Below, piece by piece: positions 24,801 through 36,813 of a stretch of 64,000 bases of DNA. Location: assembly GCA_002205965.3 (NCBI GenBank), contig NADL03000053.1:124001-188000 (forward strand), read 5' to 3'. Below the pieces are notes generated by a model. It ran no database searches and was not told the origin of the DNA. It worked only from the letters and a program-made list of their open reading frames with translations. The position numbers and the translations under genes were made by a program. Within the stretch, counting starts at the first letter, position 1. Each line of letters opens with the position of its first letter. The stretch is from Kappaphycus alvarezii (lineage: Eukaryota; Rhodophyta; Florideophyceae; Gigartinales; Solieriaceae).

Positions 24801-27800
24801 AACAGGTACTGAAATTTGAAACTGGGCCAAAGTCAGATAAAAGGAAAAATACTGAAACACTGAAAAAAGTTTTAAAGTTACTCCAAGCAGTCCTGGAGTT
24901 ATTGATATACATATAAATATATGATTTGAGTAAATTTTGAATTTTAAAAAGTTCTATGTGTATCCTTAGACACGGAGATATTGGATAAATCAATTACATA
25001 TCGGCAATAATCTAGCTTGTATGTAGTTATTTGAATCACTAAACTAGGGGAAGCAATTTACAATATATGCCAATTGTGAAGTGATTCCAAGTGCGAGCGA
25101 ATTGATTATATTATTCGTTAGATATTTTCAACGTAGCTATTAATTATAAAAAGCATAGAAAAAACGTCCTAATAATGTTAGTTCTTTTATGAAAACGGCA
25201 GAAAATATAGTTCAGATGATTTTTAGTACCGAAATTCATGGCATAATGTTCCCGAGCTGTTTCACTTTCGAGATTATTTCGATAGTTGCAAAAATTACAT
25301 GCATATTATTATCAGAATCTGATATAAGACTCGAGTACGGCATGTGTGATGCGTGGAAATTTTAGATACAGAAAAATAAAAAGATAACGCAAGATTTATA
25401 CTGCTTTCTCGCAGGTACTTGAAACATGATTTCTTTATAATATCTTTTGAATACCTGAGGAGACTTGACTAGAGCCAATAAAGCTACAATAGTTGCGACC
25501 TAAATCTTACATGACATAATATGCGTATTAAGAGTTTCGTAAGGGAGTAGAAAAAATAGAACCATGTAATAATGTGAGAAAATAAGATGATGCTCTTTAA
25601 AATGTGATTAAAGTGACCAAAATTGTTAATTTCGACAGAAAATTTGCAGAAAGTGATAATATCAGGCTGACCAACTATTATTCCGAATGTAACATCTCAA
25701 AAGAAATATTAAAAAAAGAAACAAAAATTAAAATCAAGTGGTGAAGACTATTTAAGGTAGGAGGATGTACTACGAAATCATCTTGTGCATTCTTAATTGA
25801 GAAAACATACGAATAAGTAATCATTTCATAGGGGAAAGTAATGTATTGAGCGAAGCTATCAACACTAAATATATCACGTCTAACTCTTGACTTTCAGATC
25901 ATGAAATTTATACTTTCATTAACTCAAAATGTTCTTTGATTTGAGCTTACAAAAAGGTGGTGTAAATATACAAAATCGTTAGTATTCTTGCGCCAAAATC
26001 TTAACAATATAATACCATTCATTCTGGAGTACAAACGATCTACCATTTTGGCTTGTTCACTTAGAGATAGTTGCCACAAATTAGGTCCCTGATCCTTTGG
26101 CAACAATAGTAGCGGTAAAAAACGAGGCTATTTCGATTCTTTGATAGTTCATTCATCCATTAAACCGTAAGTAACTACGAGCTATGTTTTTTACCATCCT
26201 CTCGACCTTGGTGCGTAGATTGGTAAAGATTTTTTTTTGTTCGAAAATTACACAAAGATTACATTTATCAAGCCAAGAGGCGTCAAAGTGGATGTTACTT
26301 AAGCGATAAATAACTTAAATAATAAAAAATAGAAGCCCTGACTCAATCAATTTGAGGATACATGTAACGAATACTTGGGACTAATTGATGGCTTGAATAA
26401 TTTAAAACCCAACTGAATGGACCGCTACAGGACTTCTTTGTGCCAGTAATGTAATGTTTTAGAAAAAGAGTACTTTCTATTAATATGGAATAACATAACA
26501 GCATAATTTACAAATTTTTCATTAAATAGTACCACTTTAGCACTGCTACATGTTCATGTCAGCGAGAAGTTTTTCATTTTTGATGGATATAGTAAAATGA
26601 AAATAATTGTACTACGAAATAAATTTTGCAAATCATTGATTGAAAAATCTATATAATAATTGAATAAAATTTTGATAGTTGCAGTTACACATTCTAAGCC
26701 CTTTCGGGGCTATCATATATTTTTTGGGCTAACATATAAAAACCACACTTAATTCACATTATTCACAGTGATATGATGTATTTAGGTTCCGACCGAACAA
26801 AACTACACACTATAATAATTAATAGAACTTCTAAACTGATATTCTCAATTAAATGTAGCAACTTTATACCACCAAATCTCAGCAGTGATTTCAAAAGTCT
26901 TAGTTCCATGGACAGAAAGCGTGTTGGGACAAATTGACCAGAACAAGTTCTAGAGCTAGGGTCAAAATCCCAAATCATTTAAAAAGGTAGACTATTGTAT
27001 TCATCACTTAATTGGAAGTACCAAAAACACTACAGGAAAAATGAAACCAAAAATGTGGTATTTACAAGTCTTCCGTCTCTAAGTCGTTAAAATGTAGAAT
27101 GAAGTTCATGAACAGTTTCAGAAAGCGTGGTTGGCATAGAAAGTAATTCAAGATAAGAGATCATAGATTTTAAAAATTTAATTAGGGGTCTTCGACTGTC
27201 GCAAGGATTAGTTAGTTACTGAAATTTCCAACAACAAAGTAAAAGATATAATTTCGTTTAAAATTATGAGACTGACCTTTATTGAGTGGAAGCTTGAAGG
27301 GAAAGAAGAGAGAGTGGATGGGTTAATCCTGCATCCTTTGAAAAAGATGGGATTAAAAGTGGCGAAAAATTTTCAGCAAATGTAGATAATCTCAATTATT
27401 ACGTCCAAAAGGTGGTGACGGGAAAGACAACAGGCAATAATATAGCTAATCCAAAGAGAAGCTTCACGCAAGAGCTACTCTCTCCAGTAAAAAGGCCAGT
27501 TAGAGGCCAAGTTATTGATCACCATATTTGTGAAAAACTAGCTTTAGCAGATGCAACGTCTTAACAACTGCGGAATCGGCTAGTAACCGTAGAGTAATAG
27601 AAAAAAATATACCTCACGTTTTATGCCTTCCGTGTGAAAATCGAGCTGATAATAAAGGTGATGAGCACCAGAGTAGGAATATGACAGTAAATATGGAAGC
27701 AAAGGCATATATTGGCAGGTTTCTATCGACCTAGACCTATATGACAATCAATATCGACTAAGTTAAAATTCTTATATACATAGAAATAAATTAATACGTA

Positions 27801-28944
27801 CAGCGGCACAGCAGCTCAAGGTTCCGGTAGCAAAGTTTGGTTCCCATAAATGCCAAATATACATATGAAGGCCCGTTTGAAGGCCCGTTTTAAGATTAAA
27901 GACCTACATATACTGGATATGTAACTCAGTGACCACAATTTATTTGTTAAACACGGACTTCATTAGAGAATAAAAATATCGAAAACCATTGACAGTCTTC
28001 ATAAGCTATTTTAGTAGGACTAAAAAAGCTCCCTCTTTGCGTTTCAGTTGCCCAAAAGAAACACAAGGTTAAAAATGCACTTACCTCTGAAAAAGAAAGA
28101 ACATTTTCAGTACGCTTGTGTGAAGAGTTTACCTTCGGTATTTTTTTTATTATGTTGACGACAATATCCAAACATAAATGAAAAAGAAATAGTTTACCTT
28201 TCAGTTGTCAGGAAAAAGAGAAATTGTAAAATATCATAAATCATCAATTAGTAATTATAGAAGAAGTCTCCTTTGGAGAATAAATAGGAATAAGTAGAGA
28301 TTTTATGACTAAAGAACTTCATGGATAAAAACTTGCGTGCAAAAGATGCAAAGAAATCGGTTTTTTAGAGTAAAAGGATTAAAAGACAAAATATTACCCA
28401 GCACATGACCAATTAAGGCACAATAAAGTATGTCATTAGTACTTCCTATGGTTTTAAATGTCCATATTTCCAGACTTGGTAGTAATCTTTACATATAAAG
28501 GAGAGTAATCTGTAATGACAGAAATATAGTAACAAAAGGATACTTTTTTGCAACTATTTTACGCTACTTACAAGTCTTTTGTTGTATGTATTGGTTGAGA
28601 TTCCTCGAGGAAAACTTGTTTTGTGAATTTAGGGAAATATACACAAAAATTGAGGCAGTTTCATATCTAGCGGTGAAATTGCTGACAAGTTTCTAGGCCA
28701 GTACTGTAACATTATTATCTTCAAAGAATAAAGAAGTTCACTTTTTTTAGCCGAAAGTATTTTTAAAATAAAGAAACGAGTCGAAAAAGCAATAAGTGAC
28801 CTCAAACCCTTAAAAGTCTTTGAAATTGTATTTCTAGGTGATAATTTTGTGCTTTTGGAAGAAATAGACACCTCTACTTATGATTGAGTGTAAGAATGTA
28901 TATAACTGTCTTCTTTCTTCTTCTTCTGTATCATACAGCTAGCA
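18861..28944. other. AT-rich stretch, essentially gene-free
   Basis: Base composition changes abruptly at the LINE-A edge to strongly AT-rich and stays so to about 40.7 kb. No conserved protein family, rRNA, tRNA or organelle gene is visible. The one small frame with ordinary residue balance is 21,395-21,553 (53 residues, MRKEEYYYSLNELLFGDL...). It resumes in the same frame beyond its stop to about 21,650 and may be a decayed gene I cannot name. A short tandem duplication of GAAGGCCCGTTT lies near 27,868. Confidence 0.5.
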
Positions 28945-29110
28945 TCATTCCAAACGATGCATATGAAACCTCGCGCGAATGCTATCCTTCTTAACCAACT
29001 TTTGCAGAGCTTGGATTTCCCAACTGATGATACGTCCGTGGGTCCCTATTATTTTCATTTGGTGCAGATAGGGTATGAGGAGGAGTAAAGAATAAATTTT
29101 GAGTATCCCT
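28945..29110 (-). mobile_element. LINE fragment (RT thumb region) in the AT-rich island
   Basis: A minus-strand frame ends WEIQALQKLVKKDSIRARFH followed by MHRL. The ARFHMHRL box is identical to the one in both LINE-A copies (KVDDPRARFHMHRL at about 14,400; RVQDPRARFHMHRL at about 52,740), and the spacing of the preceding Leu/Lys heptad also fits. Only this short piece is recognisable. It shows that the AT-rich island contains the same LINE lineage, heavily shifted to AT. Confidence 0.5.
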
Positions 29111-30288
29111 AACTGCAAGATTTTTCTAAAGGTTATGAGCATTCCATAGGCTACTACTATCTGTTCCACTCGTAAGAAGTTTTAATTCAAAATATTGTCA
29201 GGCATGAATATGCTCCCTTCAAAGAGATTAGTTCAAGAATTTTCTCCCTAAAAGCAAGATAATCTTCCCGAAACTTAACTTTTCTGATTGAGATACAGAA
29301 AACATAAGAATGCCGGGGACTCTTTTTCTGGTGCACAAGGAGCGGAATCATCTATGATTGTATAAATTAATTATCCGTTCATTCAAAATTATATTTGTAC
29401 AAAAGAAGGTTTATGGGAAGAAGAATAATTATGAAGCACCTCTACGGTCGGTAAAAATTAAAAATTATGACTCGTTACACCGAAACGCTTCGAAAATCAT
29501 GCCGAAGACTTAATTTTGCCTCAATCGGGTTTCGGGTAAAATATTTAGTTTTAATCGTAATTATCGCCTTTGGAAAAGTCTCTGTGATTTGTAAAGAAGA
29601 GCAAGACAGGGAACATATAAAATCTTTTGGGAAGCCGTACGGGACTATTAATTTGTGGGAATATACATTTAGGGAAACAAACTCCCACAAAGCGAGGCTC
29701 GGTCAAGTGTTTTCCTTTTATTGGTTTGGTACTCCTGAAGAATACGTCGTCGGAAATATAAGTTCAAGTTCTAATTGACGGCCGTCATCAAAAAATAATT
29801 CCAAGCCAACATGATAGAAACAGCAATTAGAATCCCTGTGAGTACAGAAAGCAAGCTACACTCCCTTAAAATCAAAAGATGGGCGAAAAGTTTATCATCT
29901 CAGTTAATTTCATCCTGTTTCGACGATGAGTGGCTCGTTTCGTAGTATCAACTTTTCCATACTTAGATAACTGAGAAAACATAAGAATGTACTATATTTC
30001 AAGTTCCTTTGGTCTCCACCAGATTTAGAATCGTTCCCTTTAATCAGTGTAGTTTTATCTTTGCTATTCTGATAATGGCTTCACATAACTCGATGACTAT
30101 TCCTAAGGAAAATACCAGAAACGTCAAAACTCCTCTAGATCTCCTAAAAACCTAAAAGATACCCCGAAATTTCAATTTCCGGCCCTTAGTAGTCGTCCAC
30201 TCTACTATTCCTCTCTTAGTCCCTCTTAGGAGACAATAAATTCCATCGAACCCTCCTTCTTATTGACAGCATACCCACGTCCACCAAG
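29111..30288. other. AT-rich stretch without a recognisable gene
   Basis: An open frame at 29,467-29,778 (103 residues, with one hydrophobic segment VKYLVLIVIIAFGKVSVI) has no family I know and could be chance. Nothing else is supported. Confidence 0.4.
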
Positions 30289-33200
30289 TTGTTGTTTACT
30301 TTGCTCCCCATTTTCCTTTGTGCCTATTTTTCTTGCCTATCCTGGTTTCTCTATTCCCCATGTCTTCACACGTCATCCATTCATCTTTTCTCATTAAATA
30401 GAGCTTTAAAATCACTAAAACGTTTTTACTCACGAGTGTCCTTGCGCAACGAAAATGAGCGTAATTTCGTCGATTCAACTCCTGACTACACATCTGACGC
30501 AATCACCGTAGGAAACCGTTTTTTGCTTCTTTCGCTAATACTTGAAACCTATATTCCTGTTTGGAAGTTAAATAACTCAAATGCCTATATTTACAGAAAA
30601 TTCAGTTCATTTTTCCAAAATTATAACAGTATTGAGGTTAGAAAACTCGACAACATTTCCGAGAATATTGCCTCCGTTATTTTCCATTGCCCAGAACTAG
30701 ACGCCTTTATCAAACAGATCAATTCATCATTTTCGAACTAATCAGTATTTTCAGCCCCTCTCTCACTATATCCCTCTCGTTCAACTGAAAACAGGAATGA
30801 TAGTCAAAAATGGACCGAAAAATGTCGCAGCGTTTCAGTGGGGCCTCTACGATGAAAAACGGCACTGAAAAACTATATTCCTTGGTTAATTAACATCAGT
30901 ACGCTGCTCAAGGTTTCCTCTTATCCCAGTAAATGAACATAAATTTACTTCATCTTTGGTTTAGAGATGATATTCTTGCTTGCTATCAAAACAACACAGG
31001 TCACTTTCCCATATTTCGGCACAGAAATATCTACAACAGAGAAGCTTTTCGATCCAATCTCACTTCAAAATCAATTCGACCCATTCCTTCGAAACTTACA
31101 CATTGAAGACCGCCTCATGTCATTCTCTTGCTTTCGGTGGCTCTAAAGAAGTTAACTTCGACTATTTTCAATGTGAGCCAGATAGGTCCCGCCATAGGTG
31201 AGTTGAACCAAAAATAAATTGCTGCGCGGATCATTCGGAGGATTCTCATGGCCGACGCACTTCCTCACGCGCGCAACAAACTATGAGGTGAAGTATTAAG
31301 ATCTACCCTCAAAACTGCAAGGTGCAATTTGAACTGAGGAAGAAACATGAATTGTACGCAATCGCCGCCCCAGTCTCATTGTATCATTCTCCTCATACCT
31401 AGATTCAGGGCGGGCCATGTACTCTCTATCACTTACTCAAACTATTTACTCAGGAAAAAACTCATCCAGTCTTAATCCACGTCCATCCGACTTGAATTAC
31501 TTCCCAAACCCCTTCACAATGCTGGAACTACGGCAAAATTCTTTTCCTGAACAAATCTCGTTACTCCCAAAATATCAAAAAATAGCCCAACGTCAGTTCC
31601 GTCATCTCCATGACCAGGATTTCCATCCCTCCACCCAAAATATATGTGATTTCACAGCTATTACTCACCGTGTCAAGGCGACTGCTGAAACAAAACAAGA
31701 TCTTCAACAAAACCACCGATTTGTGCAAAAATTGTCAGCATCTCTCACCAAGGCCCCGAACATTCAAATTCTGTTCCCTGGTGAAATCTTCTTCAAATGG
31801 GAGATACATCTCCGTAAATCTTGATTCCCCTTCTCAAAAATACCTCGAGACCACCACTCCGCTTTGTTTACCTAAGTATTTTTTTCGGCAGCTCGTTTCC
31901 AACAAGAAGAATCAGTTGAAGACAGTAGATCCCTTTTTCTTCGATTTCTTCCATAATTTACATAGCCTATCCTGAAGCTTTTCAAACTACCCAAGGCTAC
32001 TTCTTCATAACGGCTTTCATTCAAGAAAACACTTCAGGGTGAGGTACAAAACTTGATATTTCAGGGTTTGAAAGAAGTAATTTTTCTAGGGCCAGCGAAA
32101 AATACCTCTAAAAACTGCGCAAATAATGTACCCCAAAAAGTCCATTAAATACCCAAAAACAGACACTCATATCGTTATTTGTCTTTGCATCAAAGCTATG
32201 AACGACAATGTGAAAGGTGAATAGTCTTATACCCTCACTGCTTGTCTTCTGTACCCTTCTTGGTCCCTTTGCGTCAATAATTCCCTCATAAATCAGCCAA
32301 AAACAAATGAGCGCCTTATTATTTGCTACGGCAGACCCAAGGACATTTATCTCCTATTTATGCAATCAAAAAGACCTTATGCTCAACTTTTCTTTCTCTT
32401 CTTCCGTTAAACTTGAACCAGGCCAAGAGGTACTAGTTTATCGTGAAAATGCATATTAAATGGCGTTGACCCTAAAAACTTTCAATTATCGAAGAGAAGC
32501 AAGCTTTCGTCGATAAGTTTGGAACTGATACATATTTTTCAGTGTATTATCTTTGTCCAAACACAAGAAACCTGGGCGTCTTTTATTCGAGAGTGAAAAA
32601 ATCGCTGCAATCCTGTACTCATTTCAACAACCTTCATTAATACTTTAGATTCTCCGCGAAGTTTACTGTATACCTCCCGGGAACGCTCCATCCGAAATAT
32701 CCTGGCAGAAATATCCCAAATTTCTGGACGGCACATATACAAAAATACAAGGCCTCCTGTGACGCAAATACTGGACTACAATTTTGAATTCGGATCTTGC
32801 AAAGAACGCTAAGAATTTAAATGAACGATTCGTCCTGAACATCAAAACTGTCGAAAGAGGCTCACCTTTCTTCAAACCTCGATTACTCGAACAAGGTCAT
32901 TCTGACAAGGATAAAACCTAGTACTTTAAAATTGCACAAGATTGAGACAATATTCGACCTTGTCATCTCTTCACTCGCAAAAATTCAAAAATGATACATT
33001 CGGAGTAACGATATCAGCAAGGCTTACTTTCAGTCTCCGGTAGGTCTTTATAAATAAATAATTAAGATTCCCTTGAATCTGACTAAAAGATGAAAAGATT
33101 CCAAAAAATACTTAAGCCCTCGGACAATATCCGGGTGCAGGAGATCACTGGAATCTTAAAATGGCTGCAAAATTTGGCGAAGATCTTACAAATTTGACGT

Positions 33201-33960
33201 TCTTGAGTGAAATGGATCAGCTTTTCTCATTTAATTCTGATAGCATAATAGTACTGATATTTTCTACGTTGATGATATATTTATCTTTTTGAATGGCGTA
33301 TCCCTTAGCCTTTCACAGTGTGCTTGCGAAATTTAGTTCAAGAGATCTCCAGTTCGACAATATCACATTTGCTGGTGTTTGTATCTCTACCATGGCCAAT
33401 AATATCTTCCTCACCCAAAGCCCATACGTTTCTACGCATTCCCTCATTTCTCAAGGGTTTTCATTTCAGTATTACCTCTCTCCTCTTCTAAGACTTGCTT
33501 GACCATTAAAAAGCCCTCATATATTTTTTGATGTCTCCTTGGCCGCTCAGGTTGATGAATATAAATTTAGTTCAGAAATTTGTCAAATTTGAAGAAAAAT
33601 TGACACACGCCTTCAGGAAAAAACGATTACATCTCTACCGTTCTTCTCCTTTGATTTAGGCACTCTCAACGTGTGAATGCGTACTCAGAAGCAGCTTTCT
33701 CAAACAAATGTTACTTCAAATCTCAGCTAGAGATTATTATTCTCCTCATGGATACCAGAGACAATTTCTGTATACTCCATCTCTCAAGCAAAAAAAACAT
33801 CAAGTTATCCCCTTAGTGCTCTTGGCTGAAGCTCTCGCCTTCGCAGATATATTTCTTCCTTACACGTCGAATGGCTTTCCATCCATTTCATCTCCGAGTC
33901 ATTCCATTGATTATGTTTACGTTCCCGAATTTACTACTAGAATTTATAGCTAAATGCTCT
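30289..33960 (+). mobile_element. Ty1/copia LTR retrotransposon fossil (gag to RNase H), broken
   Basis: A plus-strand copia-type element in family order. A gag-like frame comes first (from 30,289). A protease-like FSSYLDSG lies near 31,395, and an integrase zinc region with CKNCQHLSPRP near 31,720. The RT follows, with a GHSDKDK box near 32,900, YVDDIFIF near 33,265 and an ITFAGV-type thumb, then RNase H with a SQLEIIILL-type box near 33,725. The wording of these boxes is that of fungal Ty1/copia elements. It is clearly broken, with well over ten breaks and AT-shifted codons, so it looks old. I could not find its terminal repeats. Confidence 0.75.
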
Positions 33961-36813
33961 TGTAATACCTAAATATGACTCAAGATAGACTTCTCGGCAC
34001 TCAAAGATTCGTAAGATCGCAATAGTATTTCCAATCTTGAGTTTCGTGCGCACAGCTGACAGCTCAGCTCACGCTTTCACCAAGGTAAATCGCTGTCCCT
34101 CTTTTGAATGCAATTGTTGAGAATCGCACTCGTCCACTTTAAATTAGACCATGGTTCATAAGTCAATCTCGACTCACTGCACCTCAAGAGTCTCACGGCT
34201 AGAACAACGGGGGATACTAATCATACTTTAGGTGACCTACTGTCCATTTGACTCCGATACAATAAGCTAATTACTGAAATAATGTGTTGGATGACATGAC
34301 CACCCACTCTTTACAAAGTCTCTAGTTAAAGGATTCAATTTCTTATTGTACTCGCCTTACAGGTAGCAATTCCTCTGTTAATCCTATCGGAGAAAAGTAT
34401 ACCTCCTATTGTAGTATATCTTTTTACATACTTCGCTAGGTATCAAAATTCAGATTTTACTCTGGGTCTCTGGCCCTCAATCCCCTACAGACCTCGTCCC
34501 GCCACTACTGTTCAATTTATTTTCCTCTTTGCTAGTCCACCTGAATCAAAAAAATGCCATGGTCCAGCGGAGTAGCGGCCTGAAAGAGCCATCAGTTGTA
34601 CAAAGTATGACCCAACCATTCAACTAAAAAAAATGTTTTAATTTATCCTGAAATGAGTCATTCCAACAATGCAAAGCTTTTTCCACATTCTTGTCGTCAA
34701 TTACATCAGCCACCACATTTTTTCCACTAGCAATATCTGGCCCGGCTTCAGTCCAGCAATTCTTCATAGCAACAATTCTTCATAGCAAACATAGGATTAT
34801 TTTGAAAATAGGATCTTGATAAAGCTACTGTGATGCGGCTAGAACTGCATAGTATCACACCTTATAATCAGAAAACCACAAAGGGCGGGCTAGTCACATT
34901 ATCCCCCCTTGTAATTACTAAAGCGAAAATAATATTTGGATGATTAGTTTAGCTACTCTCTATTTTTCTCGCTGTATCGCCAGGGATTTTCTCGACCATT
35001 TCTCAAAATGGGCACAATTATTCGCTATCATCAGCGTTCAGTCTTCCAAAAAGCAATTTTTCTTTTCTGTTAAGGAGTAAACTACATTAACGATCATTTC
35101 TCCTCATTTTGTGTGAAATAATGTTAATGCGCTGGGAAACAATACCCAGAACATTTTCCTAGTACTGCTTTTCACGTTTTCTGCTCTTAATAGGATCGAA
35201 GCTGAACTTGGCGGCACTTGCTAACCCTGCCTTTATTCTATCGCGCAAAATACTTTAGCTACCCGCAGTTAATGCATATATTGTCTGTCAAATTCCATTA
35301 CATGTTTAGTTTCAACTTTTAGATTACTGTTATCCATTCAATAATATTTTAAGGGATAAATGAGAGATCTATGGGCGTAAAAAGACGATTATTGCAAGCT
35401 CGAGAGGGCGAGTAGCTACAAACTTCCCTTACTGTAGGGTGACATACCACGAAAAACGCAGTAAACCCCTCCAGATAGCAATGTCTTGACTGACTAAAGC
35501 GATACAACTTGCGTCGCCTTCGAATAATGAACTTGAATGGCTAAGTCAGCCAATGAGTGGTATCTTTTGCCCTCCAGATCGAACAAAAACTTGCATTTCA
35601 CGATAACGATAGCAAAAATACTCCAAATAACCGATGGAGTCACCCATGAGCCCAAGATACCGCACAACTCTCCAGTGTCCTCTGAAAAAATCACCGGATT
35701 GAAAAATTCGGCACTTCAAGCAACCAAACTGCTTATGTCACTCCCCCATTATAGACAATCTCTGGAAGATCGGCTTCCAAGAAGTAAACGCGAGACATTT
35801 CGCCCACCTCTTTCACTACAATCGCTAAATACGTAGAAAACATAAACTAAGCAGTCATAAATTTCGAAATGTATACTTAAGCTGGTGACGTAACAATAAA
35901 AAATTAAAATATTAAGGGTGGCGAAAGATAAACTTCGAAGACAACGTGGGGAATTAGGTCGGTTTTTGTACAAGCAGGAAAACAATATCTTTCCCGTCAC
36001 CCCAGAATCTTGTCGTTTCCAACCCACTATCCTTGCCCCTCCCCTACTCTTTCTGATGGTCACAACATTAACGTACTTTTTTAAAAATCATGACACTGTT
36101 CCCAAAGAGTGTAATAAAAGCTTTGTTTCACTTTGAGACTATCTAAGTTTGGGCACAAGACAGAGACGGCAGTATAATCATCTCAAGTTTTCCTCTTATT
36201 GATTTATTCTGCTGTGCCCATCCGACAAAATCTAAAGCTCAACCTGAGGACAAGCCAACAGTCAGAAACCTACGTCCAGGTACAAAAAGCTATGAGTCAT
36301 GATTCACCCCGATAAGCATAGTGGAAATTGATAGAAGGATGTCACTAGAGCCATTCATATTCTAGTCGGAGCCAAGTAACAGGCAGGGAACGAAAAACTT
36401 TAAGGAACTAGACGCAGGAGTCATAATTAACGCTTTCTTTGTTTAGATCGAGCCGTTGTTCTAGATTAGGTAGCTACCGAAAAGGAGAAGCTCCTAAAGT
36501 TTTGCTACAAGAGAGTGACAGAGATTGCACTGAAAGATGAAAGGGTCAGGATGACGCAGCAAAGCGAGGAGTAGGCACAATAAAACAGTCCAGAAAAGAA
36601 AACCTTCGAGAGGAAGCAGAAAGAAGGCATCACGGTAAAATTTTTCTGCAGAGACGGAACGAGCAAAAAAAATTTGCAGCTGAGGAGGCGGAAAAGCTTT
36701 TTCTTTTATTTATTTATGACGAATATGTAGAGAGAGGGGCGTCACTGGACATTGATTTTACGCCGCCCAACTCCAAAACGGAAGGGGGAGGCACCGAACA
36801 ATGATGTTAGCCC
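33961..36813. other. AT-rich stretch without a recognisable gene
   Basis: Frames at 35,537-35,836 and 35,918-36,136 show no known domain. A short tandem duplication (CAATTCTTCATAGCAA) lies near 34,757. The last few hundred bases become purine-rich ahead of the MULE transposase and may contain its terminal inverted repeat, which I could not delimit. Confidence 0.4.

Noticed and set aside
18861-30288. AT-rich island as a mitochondrial insertion or a large virus fossil
   Set aside because: No respiratory-chain, ribosomal or capsid-like protein is recognisable, and the only named contents are a copia element, a MULE and a LINE fragment.
32539-32875. Minus-strand frames in the copia region
   Set aside because: The plus strand carries the copia pol boxes; the minus frames are shadows.
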